The notes under the pieces: generated by a model | The model's input: only the letters and a program-made list of their open reading frames with translations | What the model was told of the DNA's origin: nothing | The model's database searches: none | Shown: piece after piece, positions 24,409-37,077 of the stretch | How the letters are laid out: every line of letters starts with the position of its first letter | Numbering within the stretch: position 1 is the stretch's first letter | Translations under genes and position numbers: made by a program | NCBI RefSeq assembly: GCF_037975245.1 | Contig: NC_092562.1 | Span: forward strand, 29,215,554 to 29,279,553 | Source of the DNA: Apostichopus japonicus | Lineage: Eukaryota; Echinodermata; Holothuroidea; Aspidochirotida; Stichopodidae | DNA: 64,000 nt | Direction of reading: 5' to 3'

Positions 24409-27400
24409 AATGTAAATATAAATGAGCAGTCTTCAACAATTTTGAGATCCCTCTAAGCTCCCCATTTTACTGGAGCTGTCAAGAAAACTTTCAAAAATTT
24501 TACCCAGTGACCTCAAATAACATTTGACCCCCCCCTCCCAGAAAAAAGGAAGACTTCTTTTACTGAATATGGTTGATATACACATCAAATATGAGATCTG
24601 TCTGAGCTTCCCAATCTGAGTTATTTGAGTCACTATTTCAAACCTGCTGTTTGAGCCCTGCATTCAAATGGAGTTGTAGAAAAACTTACTGGTTGCACAT
24701 CAATGAAGCAGTTTACTGAATCATTTGCTGAGTTGTGACCCTTTCTACCCTTTCCACTCCTTCCACTTCTGAATATGATAGCTAACAGGGAAAAGGCCAG
24801 ATTCTTTGTTTCTTCTGTGAAGATAAAAACAGTTAAACTGTTAATTATTCACCCCTTAAAACTGGCTAGTTAAATTTCTGCAGAATACAAAATATAATAT
24901 TTAGGCACCCTTTAAAATTTCTGTTTATGAGAATCACTTCCATTGTTAAACTTTCATTGTAGTAATGAGAGAAGCAGTATACATTCTAACCTTTGGTAAC
25001 GTTAAACAACCAAGTTTCCAAATATTCATTACGTGAAAATTTTTGTATAGTCTCTAGAAGAGGCACTTTGCAGATTTTGACCTCTGGCTGGTGACCTATT
25101 TCTATTAACAAGAATAAATTAAGGATAACAACCTCACAAGATATGATCATATATCAATACACAATGGTGCATGTGCATGGACAGATTCACAGAGTCAGTC
25201 TGATAAAGGGTTGTCACTGACATGCATGTGCCATTTACATTGCCTGATTGATGTGGAAATATTGCCTTGATGTGAGAGTACCACATACTTGGAGTCCCCC
25301 TTAAACTTAAAGCAATGTTAGACTTCATTATTAACCATTTAAAAGGTTTCTTTCAATTGTCCAACAATTAAAAGGCTCTATTCCTTGATTTTTTGAACAG
25401 CAATCACTAATGAGAGGCAGCATACTTTTAATTGCAGGAACCGTATTTTAAGTACAAAGCAGTGAGCATACTTTACTGTCAATATCACCATTCATGTATC
25501 TACAGCTCATGAGAATCTAATTTGATGGACCAACAAGTCAACATATGTCTGTTTGTTTTGTATATTAAGGCTTACCCTTTGTGAGGTCATCAATGTTTGT
25601 ATTCTGTATACCTAGGACCTCCCTCCAATTTAGCTGTTGGCTGTATAAAATAACTTTTCTTGCCACCTTCTCCCATCTTTGATAGAGTTTGTTTGATCTT
25701 GATGGATACAGCAATGCAAAGTCTTGCTCAATCTAAAATGAAAATGAAATAGTTTTTTTAAGTCACCAGTGGAACATGACTCTTTTTGGGAACAGCTGCA
25801 TGCTAGACATGGAAAGACTCACACATTAAAAAGCTTAGAAAATAGTTACTGTGGAACCCAATTATTTGTGGATTAAATGATAATTAATGATAATTATTTC
25901 AGACCTTTAACAGCCAAACAACATACATAAAGTAACCCAGGGTAACGATGGTTTCATGAGAACAAACTATCAGTGAACACTGTTTGGCATTCTGCTTTAC
26001 TATTCCCCCTCAATGTGTAAGAACATAGATAACCTGCAGATTTTACATACACAACTTTCATTTAAGCCTTACAAAAACAAATCAAATATGTCTATAGCCA
26101 GCTGTCTTTAAAGATAAAAAAAATATATATGAAAATGCCTAACTTGGCTGTAATGAGTGTCAGGTGCAATCATATTAATCATTAAAAAAGAAAGCAAAGT
26201 ATTTAATAGAATTTTACCATTCCTGGGTCCAACAATCGTGGAAACTCAGCAATGGTGGTGTTAACACTCCCCAGACTTTCTTTTATTCTCTTTTGGCGGT
26301 AGAAAGCTGTTTTCCCCATGAAAACAGTAACTTGGTCTTCAGGTTCCTTGTTGTATTTAAGCCATTGATTCATCATAACAAGTTCTTCTTCATTTTCAGG
26401 TGCTACTGGTGCTGAGAAATGAATTGTAAAGTAACTTCTATGTAATTGGTTTTGCTTTGTGCGGGCATATTGCACTTACTCTTGGATGCTGACTGCAAAA
26501 TGAACTGGACAGGCTTGTTAATGCTGTAATATACAACTTTAGGTGTTCATCTGGATGATGTTACTCAATATGTAATATGTACCTACAGTACTACTATCAT
26601 CATTTTCCTGCAAAAGATGATAGAAATCTATCCTACTATAACTGAGAAAGGATAATTTAAGTCATGCCTCATTGTTACTATTCTTGTTATAGCTACCCCA
26701 AGAAACAGGCAGACTTCACTCACCACGAGGCATCTGTTGTAATCTATCCATTATAATTGTTATAGAGATATTGTCTTTACAAGCTTTTTTTGTTTTACAA
26801 TTCCTTTGGTTCGCACATTACCATATAAAACTTGCCTAACATCTATCGTCACCCTTGTCCCAAAAATGTAGTAAATGACTTGACATTGCAAATTGCAACA
26901 AAAATGAAGATAACTGAAGGTTAAAGTCACACTTCTCAATAACATGAATGTCAATAGTCCCAAAATCACAGGGATCTGCTACTCACCATGGCACATTAAT
27001 ATGAAAGTACAGTAGTCTGCATCAGTTCATTACACACCTCTGGAAATCTTATGATTACAAGCCTAAAGTCACACACACTACACACACTGCCAGTGTAGAC
27101 TGCATATAAGCTACATACATATGCCAGCCTTCAGCAGGTAACCAAGCACTCATTTTAACCTTATGTATTCATGCCAGTATCCTCAGTAAAATAACATATA
27201 AATATTGCTTATTTCATCTAGATTTAATCAAGCTGAACATGCTCTGTAGGATGAATTTACAGAAGTAGGACACTATCGAATAGAGGTGATGGATCTGTAA
27301 AATAAACTAAAATACAAACCTAGCATGGGTCCTTCTTTAGGGAGTTCGTCTTTCTTCTTCCCCTTCTCTGGTTCATTCATAGCAATTACTCTTTTTCTTC

Positions 27401-30400
27401 TGTATCTGAGGTGTTCCTCCAGGTATCCTGTTGCTGGTCTTCCTTTAGCACCTTTACAATACCATGCTTCCTGACAATAATAATGATTCCAAAATGTGAA
27501 ACATGCTTGAATAAAAGAGAGTAATAGGTTTCAAGCACTCAGCCAAAGTATGTCTCTTCTTCCAACAATATTCCTTTGATATCAGATCAACTGGTCAGGG
27601 TATTTTTGGCCAAATGACCCTTTGCTCTCAACTACAGATACAACAATGCATACCTTTATGGAACCCACACTTAACCAAATTGTCTTAACCATATAATGCT
27701 CATCTGTCAGAATGCAATGAATTCCTCTTTTATCTTCAACCTTTAAGCACACTGTATAACCCAAGAGAAGATGTGTTGAGCCCTTGGGTTTTTTCATAAG
27801 GCACATTTACAGTAACTAGTTCAATTAAAGACAATTTACTTACATAACCAAGTGGTGCATCTGAGTCATTTAAACATGGAAATGCAATGACGATGGCCTG
27901 GGCTAGTGCACCTTTGATGAAAGAACTTGGCCTGTGAAAAGCCTAAAAGGTGAATTATTTCAATGAGATTTTCAAGAACCTCAGTTTACTAATTTATGTA
28001 ACAAATTGACCAAGCTTGTGTGTTCTTCTCAAACGTCGCACCATACCAGAGGATGGCGCTGATTGACAGACTGATGCATTGTCATGGCATCATCGGCACT
28101 ACAAATCCCATGTCTTTCTTGCTTTAAATGAATATGATCTGAGCAATGGATGATTACAGGATAGCTGTGAATTCCAAGAGCTATTGCATGAGGAACTGTT
28201 GCAGAGAAATGAAATTTGCCCAAAATACTCACTTATCACCATGACATTCCATCATGTGACTAATGCAAAGCTCTACAATGCTGTGTCTATCAGCTTTGTT
28301 GCAAAATTTGTTTTCATCTGTATTCTTCATTGCCCTTCTTCCATTTGCATTTTCAATCAGAATATTTCTCACATCCTACAAGTAAACAAACAAGAGAATA
28401 GTGAGAATAATTATTACCAAGTCATTTAAGACTTAACTTCAGCTTAACAGCTAAAATTATCATGTATTGTGTGATATAAGTTATTTCCAGACCTTTACAG
28501 GAAATATTTTCTTAAATGGGGGCAGAAGGACATGGTTCCCCACACCCCATAACAATTGCTAGGGGATCGGGACATTACAGTAACGTCCTCTGGCTTTGTA
28601 CAGTAGGCTGTGTAATTGGCATGCTTTATATGAAAGAGACACCACTGGGCCCTGCCATATTTTAAATGTATATACCTTTATAAATATATGGATTACATGC
28701 ACTTACAAAATGAACCCGTTTTTCTCGCTTCAGTGGAGGTGGTTGGAATGAGGTGTCAGTGTCACACAAAGATTCATCTTGGCTTATGCTAGTGCCTTCA
28801 TCTTCAATATCCACACAACTAGAACTGCTACTGGCACTGGTACTAACATCCAAAGGTAGAAACTGCAATTGTTGACTGGGAAGCTGAAACTATAAAGAAG
28901 GACCATCAAGGACATAAATATAAGGATTGTTAGCTAACATGTTTTTCATAATTTCATTTGAATCAATCCCAATATAAGAATAGCTATTGTAGCTTCCTAA
29001 TCTTTGTGTAAAATGTTTTAGAAATAAACCAATACCCCTCTGTTAATATACACATACCAGTTCTTTTTTCTTCTGCATGGTGCACAGCTGATATTACACA
29101 CAGGAGAAACGTGTTGCAATGTACAAAATACTGCAATCATATCCATGAGTTTGAACAGCAGTTAATGGTCTGTAGTCAAACAAGTCACAAGGTTGCATAA
29201 TTTCTACATCTGTGCCCACTCCATGTTGAACAGCATATGCCTGTAAATGCCTCTCATAATACAATGTCTTGAGGGGTTTCAAAACCAGGAAAACAGATGT
29301 CTGTCTTACTAAAACACACACCACTTCACCAAATGTAGGTCCTTCTTCTGTCCAAATCATAACTACAGTGGCACTTTCTCTGAACTCATAGCCATGAAGT
29401 TCAGCTACTCCAGCAACAACAATTTCATCTTCCATTCCACAACTTAGCCTTGCTGCAACTTTTTCACTGTATTCAAGATTTCCAATGGTAGTTATAACTT
29501 CCTTGCTTAGAATAACATCTTCACTGTCAATTGGTTTCTCAATCAAACAGTCATAACACTGGGCTAGCTGATACTTTGTTGCCAATGTTTTGGAAATTGT
29601 TACAAATGTTTGCAAACTGCTTAAAAAGTTTGTGTTTCCCTTCAAAATGAATTGATGAATATTGTCGCAATGGACCAAGTTTGCGGATGATTCTAGGGTA
29701 GTGGATAATAATGTGCTGCTTTGGAGTCAGGTTACGTTGTGGAAACAACTGAAGGAAAAGTTCATGATGATCCTTGATTAAAGATTTAAGCATGTATGTT
29801 GCAGGCATGCTTATTGATTGGCTCATAACAATCTTAAGGATTTCAACCAATAACAAATAAAGATCCCACTCTTCACAGCTACTATTAATTTTGTCCCCAA
29901 TCATCAATGGCAAGTGAATTGTTAAGCATACCATTTGGGCAGCTGTTTGCCCACTTGCCCCACTAGGATTTAAAATTTGTGACTGTCTGAAAGGGTTCGG
30001 CTTATTTTTTTGTCCACAAATCCATAATTATAAGAGAGAATCCTGCTGTTAAGTTCTTCTAAAGTGAATACTCTTGTCTCAATAAGTCTTTGTATTATCA
30101 GATGCATCTCAAGTGGGACGATTCCTTCTGCAAAATCATGCATGATGTCTACAGCCAGGTTTTCCACAACATGATAACCTTCAATTTCACTCAAAACTGA
30201 AGTTGCCCTTATTCCAGTCTGAGAAATGTTATTAACATCATAATCTACTCTATAATTTTCTTGAGCGCGTAGAAGGTCTTGTTGTTCAACCATCTGCTTT
30301 TGAAGAACACTGCGGTGACCCTTACAGAACCTACAATAATAGTTGGCACTAAAACTCATCACATATCCCAGGAGGGAATGAACACCTAGATTATCTCCTA

Positions 30401-33400
30401 CAACCTGTAAAAGTTGAGGTCTCACTTTGCCAGCAAAGTCTTTCCCATCTATTAGAAGCCCATCTTTTGACAATACCTGCAAATCGTCCTTAACATATTT
30501 GACCACCTCATTAACACCATACTTGGAGATAAATTTAGATTTCACAAGTGTAGAAAGCAGGATATTATCTAGCCTAGCTTGGTATTTTACAGGGAGTGAA
30601 AGGACACTTATGTAAAATCCTCCCAACTTATGAATGCCTCTCTTTGCACCAAGGGGATTTGCTGTTTCAAAATCATCATAATATAACAGTAATGGAATCA
30701 CTATCATTTCTTCCCTGTGGTCATTATTATACCTTTTGAAAAAGGAACCATCCCTGTAAGTTTTTAAAAGATTTGGATCACCTGAGCTTTGAACAGTCAT
30801 AATTGAATTCATAACACCAGGTCCTTCCAAGTACTGTTTAAGGGAACTTTTCACAGGTACATATTTCAAAGTTTCTTTTTCAATGACTTGGACTGGTCTT
30901 CCTGTATTCCTGTCTATTTTAAATTTAAAACGGTTCCCCATCAACTTTTCTTCACTGTTTATTAATGCACCCCTGTCATGAAAGTATGATCGCTGCAAGC
31001 TTTCACAGCTCAAATCTTTAAATGGATCATGAACACTTCTAAATATAACATGCAAGTTTTCTTTAGCAACCTTGTCAAGTGATTTATCACAATGAGTATC
31101 AAAGAATCCTGATACCTTTCTCTCTGTATCTGCTACAATACTGTTAATAAATTCCTGGGTATCATCAATTATTCTCTGTATATGTGAATAAGCTATGCCT
31201 GATGACTTCAGTCTGGCAATAAATATAGCAGCTGATTCAGTAATATTTTCATATTCTGCGACTTCTTCATCTGCATCACTGCTGGGTGCAGTTTCATTTT
31301 CATTGCTATAGTCTATGTCAGGCCTATTGTTTGCCTCATGTTGACATTGAGGAACTCCTACGAATGGCTCCTGCTGAGAAGAATGCTTTGTCAAGAGATG
31401 TTTCTTGTAGCCACATAATGTATTAAACGTTAGCACACATCTACCTTGACTGCAAACAATTTTCACCCTGCTTTTATTGGCAATGCCATGTACATGCTTG
31501 AGGTGGAAAAAAAGTTTCTTGTTGCCTCCTTCTACAGTCCTAAGGCATTTGAAACAGGTGCATGACTTCTTTAGAGCTTACCTCTTCTCGCCAACCCTTT
31601 AAAAATTTCAGTCTCAGTCCCACTTTGGGAATCAATTCTTTTATACTTAATTCATCCAACAAGGCGAATGCAGTCACATCAATTCCATTTTCTGTTGAGA
31701 AAAAAAAAAAAGAAGAAAAACAATGAACCACAAATTATCATGAGCAGCAGAGTTTGAAAGCTTCGGGAGTCATATCATATGACTGTAATAGGACTGGATT
31801 TTGATGGATGCTGCCCTATTGGAAGCTTTTGCTTTCAAATTTTAACTTTGAAGTCAGTTTTGAAGGAAGTTCCATATATACTATTAGCACATGTAGTTAA
31901 TTTGTTTGTGGTATTGGGCAAGTTATTTTTCTGGTCTAACCTGCAAAGCATCCTCAGTGATAACACTTGTCACAGTTTGCAGCTTTAATTTATTTGCAGG
32001 AGCCCAAACATCCCTTAAAATTAATTTATATTGTATATATTCATTATTACGACTGACTGAACAGTGCCCTACCCCCCCCCCCCTTTATGACAGTGGTTGC
32101 AACATTAATAAATACAACCATGCACAATTGTGACAACAATTAAATTCATTGCCATCAAGGTATAGCTGATGCATGGCTTGACATTACCCACAGCTGAAAG
32201 AAGCTGTGCCATCATGGCCTTTATATTTTGCTGTTAATGCCCCATCTTACAGTGTTGTACATTGTAAACTTGTATTACACTTAGTTGCACTATACAGTAC
32301 AGTGCCTAAGTCTGTTGGCTCTGCCCAGCACTGAACATTTTCACCCAGCACTATATCAAAAATCGCCAATTACGCTGTTCACTATATCCATCTGGTGCAA
32401 GGAAAACTTCAAATATCTAACCTTACTCAATTACTGATAGAAATTTTGAAATTCTACACTTAAAATTTTGTGTATAGTATTAAATCAATCTTACGTTCTA
32501 AATTATTGTGATAGTTTGCATCGTTAAAGCATCAGTTCATATATAGTTAACCTACATAGGCTTAGCTTATATTGTTGGCGAGCTTTGCATGTGACTTACT
32601 GTACGTACCGTTAGTTACTGACATAGTAAAGTATGTGTTACTACTTGCTACAAAGCTTCATGACAATGTAACAGGGCAACCTTAGTATAATTTGATTATG
32701 AATATGAGGATCTGAATACTGCATTTGTCATTATATGCAAGCAATTTGCCTCATTGAAGCTAGCAGCCACCAAGTTCAAGCGCAGACAGTACTCTGATGT
32801 ATATATAGCTCAATATCAATGATGAAATGATGAATGCTGTTAGTGGCTGCTCTTACAAGTCTTAGTCTTAATGGCTGCTAGCTTCAAGCAAGTAAGCTGT
32901 TAACTGGTGCACATATAGTGATCACTAAACTAACTTGGCCCTATTCATATGCCCTAGCCTAAGCCTACAGGATTTGCTCTCAATCTTACCATTTTTTTTT
33001 TTTCAAGTTACAATGTATTGGCTAGGGTAATACAAGCTTAAACTACGTTAAGTGGTTATGTTTGAAGTAAATATTCAAAGACATCGTCAGTTTCAAGGGC
33101 TCCAAAAGTAGTATTATCTGGTATCTAATACTGAGCAAATTTAATTTGACTTCCATCCCCCTAGGCCTACTCTCACTTTGAGTTTGACTGGACGTTGGTA
33201 AAACGCGGAACGATTACGGAACGACGGAACGCTTAAATATACGATGTAGCAAATTATATTGCACGTAGTGTCTCATTATCATGCCACGAACGACTGACAA
33301 ATTTGCTCCACAGATTCGAGTGCCTAACAGTAATTGAAAATGATCCTTTTACTTACCAGTGCGTTATATTGCTTGAAGCACTTGCCCTTCCAGGATCTTT

Positions 33401-36400
33401 TTTGTTAATTAACTGTTAAAATGGGCATCGTTCAACGAACGGTTCTAGCATTACATGAGCACTGCTGAGTGAGTGCTCTACTGTGTAAGTTGTATGGATT
33501 ATGTAATGTGGATCACGTACTCTACCCTACAAAGGCCCGTGTTCATACTGAACGGTATGTGACGTGTTGTGCGAAAAAATAAAAATTAAGCAAAAAACTA
33601 TCAAGGACGGGTTGCTCCACCAATTCCTATATAGCAAATTGTTCCTTAAGGAGTCTTCTACCATATTAGCTACCCAGTATAGTGGAGCAACCCGTCAATG
33701 GGGTCGTATGACGGGTTAGGTCGAGCGTATTTTTCCACCATTTAATAGCACAATGCATTGCGCGAAAAAGAAACACAATCAAGGTGACACATGGACAAGC
33801 TCCACCACTATCAAGGACGGAATGCTCCACCAATTCCTATATAGCAAATTGTTCCTTAAGGAGTCTTCTACCATATTAGCTACCCAGTATAGTGGAGCAA
33901 CCCGTCAATGGGGTCGTAAAACGGGTTTTGTCGAGTGTATTTTTCCACCATTTAATAGCACAATGCATTGCGCGAAAAAGAAACACAATCATGGTGACAC
34001 ACGGACAAGCAAAAAAACTATCAACGACGGGTTGCTCCACCAATTCCTATATAGCAAATTGTTCCTTAAGGAGTCTTCTACCATATTAGCTACCCAGTAT
34101 AGTGGAGCAACCCATCAATGGGGTCGTATGACGGGTTTGGTCGAGCGTATTTTTCCACCATTCAATAGCACAATGCATTGCGCGAAAAAGAAACACAATC
34201 AAGGTGACACATGGACAAGCGCAACCACTATCAAGGACGGGTTGCTCCACCAATTCCTATATAGCAAATTGTTCCTTAAGGAGTCTACTACCATATTAGC
34301 TACCCAGTATAGTGGAGCAACCCGTCAATGGGGTCGTATGACGGGTTTGGTCGAGCGTATTTTTCCACCATTTAATAGCACAATGCATTGCGCGAAAAAG
34401 AAACACAATCAAGGTGACACATGGACAAGCGCAACCACTATCAAGGACGGTTTGCTCCACTGTTCTGGGTAGCATATAGGGTATAAGGGTCCTTAAACAT
34501 CAATCGAGTGTATAGGAATTGAGGGGGGGGGGGGACCCGTCCTTGATAGTTTCTTGGTTTGTCCGCCTACCCCTCGATTTTGTTTCATTTGGAGCATTTT
34601 GCTTATAAATGTGGAATATCGACACTCATCTAAACCCGGTTTTCCGACCACATTGACGGGTTGCTCCACTATTCTGGGTAGCATATAGGGTAGAAGAGTC
34701 CTTAAACATTAATTGAGTGTATTGGAATTGAGGGGGGGGGGGCGACCCGTCCTTGATAGTTTCTTGGTTTGTCCGCCTACCCCTCGATTTTGTTTCATCT
34801 GAGCATTTTGCTTATAAATGTTGAATATAGACACTCAACAAAACCAGGTTTTCCGCCCACATTGACGGGTTGCTCCATAAATCTGGATAGCTGGTAGATA
34901 GAGGAGTCCTCAAATAACAATTTGGTATATTGGAATAGGTGGAGCAACCCGTCCTTGATAGTTTTTTGGCTTGTCCATATACCCCATTCATTTTGTTTTA
35001 TTACGCGCTATGCATTGTGATTATTGAATGTTGAATAAGCGCTTAGCATCAACAGTTTTTCCGAACCCCTCTGACGGCTTGCTCCACTATTTTGTATGGC
35101 TAGTAACTTAAAGACAGAAGAGTCCCTAAGGAACTATTTGGAATATTGGAATTAGTGGAGCAACCCGTCCTTGATAGTAGTTTGCTTGTCCATGTACCAC
35201 CTCAATTGTGTGTCATTTCGCGCAATAGGTATGCACATATAGTAGCTTAAATATGAAGGGGAAAAAAACCATGTAAAACACGTTTTTCGAACCCATTCAC
35301 AGATTCTTCCACAATTTTGCAAAACTAGTATGATAAAAGAGTCTCTAAGGAACAATTTGATACATTGGAAGTGGTGGAGCAATCCGTCCTTGATAGTGGT
35401 TTTGCTTGTCCATGTAGGCCTACCCCTTTGATTGGTTTCATTTTGCACATTATTGCGCTTATTAAATGTCGAAAAAAAGACAATCAGCGAAAACAGTTTT
35501 GTCTGACCCAATAAACGGATTGCTGCTCCATTTTGGTTCCTTTAGGAAACAATTTGGTATAGGCCTATTGAAATTGTTGGAGCAACCCGGCCGTCCTTAA
35601 AATTTTTCCTTTCCGATACTTTTGTTTTAAGCGTTTTTATTTCATTTCGCACATTAACACTTTAGTATTAAATGACCAGTTTGCATATATATACCCACCG
35701 TACATCTGTCATAACCTTTCATGAAATGTCACGTAACATGAACAGTGAGTATGGTATGTACACGAAAGCGCGTAAGTAGCTTTGCACGTACAGATAAATC
35801 GTACAACTTACAGTACAGCGCTACTCACTATTAATATGCTGTAACTTTTCGTTGGACGTTCACTAACAAAACAGAAGGCACGTTCTTCAAGCAATCAAGG
35901 GTACGGAGAAGTAAAGAGGATCCCCTTCAATACACACAAACTAGTGGAGCGAATCCGTCAGTCGTTAGAATTCTTCACGGTGTCTATTTCGTGGCACGGT
36001 AATGAGACACTCTGTGAAGTGTCATTTGTTAATTCTATGCTTACGCGTTCCGTTCCGTTAGTGTTCCCCGTTTTACCAACGTCCAGTTTGACTCGAGTTG
36101 ACCCTTCCCCAATCTGTCACTAGAATAACAACCAGTTCGCTAATTCTAAATTTAAAAATTCCTGGGCACAACCCTAGGTTACTAGACCTAACGTCAGACG
36201 GTAGGGTTTGCTTGGTAGCTTAATTTGTACAAATTCGATCGAGCAAATTAGGCATAGCCTAACGTTAAGCCTAGGCTAAGTAAGTGGGCTAGAAAAGTAC
36301 TACGTACACTACTCCTAGTATCTACGTACCCTTGGAACTTGTACATTAATGAATTTCATGCACGGTTATCTGGTGTCAAGTTAGGTCCCAATGTCTTACG

Positions 36401-36737
36401 TTAATATTAACATAAATTCAATTCCAATTCGATCGTTGCAGCTACTACTAGTAGTAGTATAACAATATAGCCAAAAGCTAGGCCTAATCTGGACCTAGGC
36501 TATACTATTACTAGTTAAGTTACGTTTGACCTATCGAGTAACGTTACTCGTTATGCTTTTCGACCTTACCTGACGCTATCTCTTTGTATACCAATATTTA
36601 CATCATTTTCATATCAACATAATATAGGTTTTTAATTTTTTCAGCCTACTCTTTAATAGTACATCCTTACCTTGAAACTTGTCTATCAGCTCTTCAACCC
36701 CCCATTTTTGTAGGATTTCTTCGATAGGCCTGCCCAT
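23935..36737 (-). CDS. SAM-domain (SAMD3-like) companion protein of element 2, 12 exons, 553 aa
   Basis: Exons (high to low): 36737-36671, 31691-31582, 29072-29058, 28889-28707, 28375-28233, 27931-27844, 27470-27320, 26411-26218, 25732-25576, 25101-24991, 24814-24690 and 24252-23935. All borders are GT/AG and all phases agree, giving 1662 nt. Residues 1-59 form a SAM domain (KWGVEELIDKFQENGIDVTA, then LLDELSIKELIPKVGLRLKF). Residues 65-125 are Ser/acidic-rich with PPPLKREKR, a possible nuclear signal. Residues 126-553 resemble the C-terminal half of vertebrate SAMD3 and the many 'SAMD3-like' invertebrate predictions: SFIKGALAQAIVIAFPCL, GYLEEHLRYRRKR, IAEFPRLLDPGM, QRWEKVARKVILY, and a last exon with FVVCRG and LMKAIDVCFKAMY. 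Function of that region is unknown to me. Possible small alternative exons lie at 26478-26490 and near 26720-26750, but direct joining keeps the frame. Intron 2 contains the transposase ORF; intron 1 contains the right array. Confidence 0.78.
24351..24403. repeat. (AT)n microsatellite in last intron of the SAM gene
   Basis: Uninterrupted AT dinucleotides for about 52 bp, just upstream (plus-strand order) of a diverged dispersed repeat at 24470-24660. Confidence 0.95.
24470..24660 (-). repeat. Dispersed repeat copy related to that at 12450-12735
   Basis: CAGTGACCTCAAATAACATTTGACCC, split by a C-run, then GGAAGACTTCTTTTACTGAATATGG, CATCAAATATGAGATCTGTC and GAGCTTCCCAATCTGAG parallel the units in intron 3 of the element-1 gene. 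It lies within the last SAM intron. Confidence 0.5.
29094..31578 (-). pseudogene. C2H2-zinc-finger CACTA-like transposase, frameshifted, nested in SAM intron 2
   Basis: The open frame runs from just after the donor of SAM exon 2. It has two zinc-finger-like segments (CFKC...HLKHVH, and C-x4-C-x12-H-x4-H ending KKHLLTKH), an acidic linker, then a transposase core. Candidate catalytic landmarks are LLYYDDFETANPLGAKRG, VVGDNLGVHSLLGY with NYYCRFC, VDIMHDFAEGIVP and IHFEGKHKLFK. The frame breaks at a 7-base A-run (30005-30011): the next segment NKPNPF...QILNPSG is in the -1 frame. It breaks again near 29600, where GKHKLFKQFANICNNF passes to TLATKYQLAQCYDCL in another frame, ending at 29094. No in-frame ATG precedes the zinc fingers, so a start exon may be missing or lie upstream. 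One-base loss in the A-run is the simplest reading; programmed slippage or an assembly error would also fit the first break but not both. Confidence 0.75.
33590..35620. repeat. Right subterminal array of element 2, ~210-bp units, head-to-head
   Basis: CTATCAAGGACGG recurs at 33598, 33808, 34018, 34228 and 34438, an exact 210-bp period. Its reverse complement CCTTGATAG then recurs at 34541, 34751, 34953, 35169 and 35388, with units of 202-219 bp that are more diverged. The array therefore flips orientation at about 34490. The core shared by all copies is CTATCAAGGACGGGTTGCTC. As 210 bp is 70 codons, a 239-residue repeat ORF results on the plus strand; it is not a gene. The array lies in intron 1 of the SAM gene. 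Confidence 0.9.
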
Positions 36738-36924
36738 CTTCTATATTTTCATCTACACTCGTCAATACACTGTATGTATGAGCTATGCGATGATACGTAA
36801 CGTACGGTGTTTGTCCATGCAAACACACACAAATGTATAGGCAAAACGTTCATTTTTTCGTCGCAGATGTGCGCGTCGCACAAGTACCAGTGACTTTCGA
36901 TTTGGCGGGACGCTTACCAAATGT

Positions 36925-37077
36925 TGGGTATATTTCATTCACTTTGCACAGCGGTTTACTAAATTCTGTTTTACTATAAGTTGGTCAACACATAGAGCAG
37001 GGATTTTGCCCAATATTGTTAAAGAATTCCCCAACCGAGCATTTGCCCAGAAAATATTACCCATCTTTTTTAGAGTG
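36925..37077 (-). repeat. Right terminus of element 2 with motif cluster
   Basis: It ends CTTTTTTAGAGTG at 37077 followed by TA. Inside are GTTGGGTATA, TTTGCCCAATATTG, TTTGCCCAG and TTACCCATC, the same motif set as the left terminus. Confidence 0.75.

Larger units (their letters stand above)
21775..37077 (-). mobile_element. Complete ~15.3-kb CACTA/EnSpm-like DNA transposon (element 2)
   Basis: The left end starts CACTCTAAAAAAGTTGG at 21775 and the right end is CCCATCTTTTTTAGAGTG finishing at 37077, inverted copies flanked on both sides by TA. The CACT start fits CACTA-like elements. Both ends carry clusters of TTGGGCAA/TTGCCCAA and GGGTAA/TTACCC. Subterminal tandem arrays follow: 33-35 bp units at 22400-23215 and about 210-bp units at 33590-35620. 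The minus strand encodes a 12-exon SAM-domain gene with a C2H2-transposase ORF in its second intron. The SAM gene is intact but the transposase is frameshifted, so this copy probably cannot supply its own transposase. Confidence 0.75.

Noticed and set aside
33753-34472. 239-residue plus-strand ORF with repeating HCAKKKHNQGDTW
   Set aside because: It is a 210-bp tandem repeat whose period is a multiple of three; the frame is open only because each unit is, and it ends where the array changes orientation.
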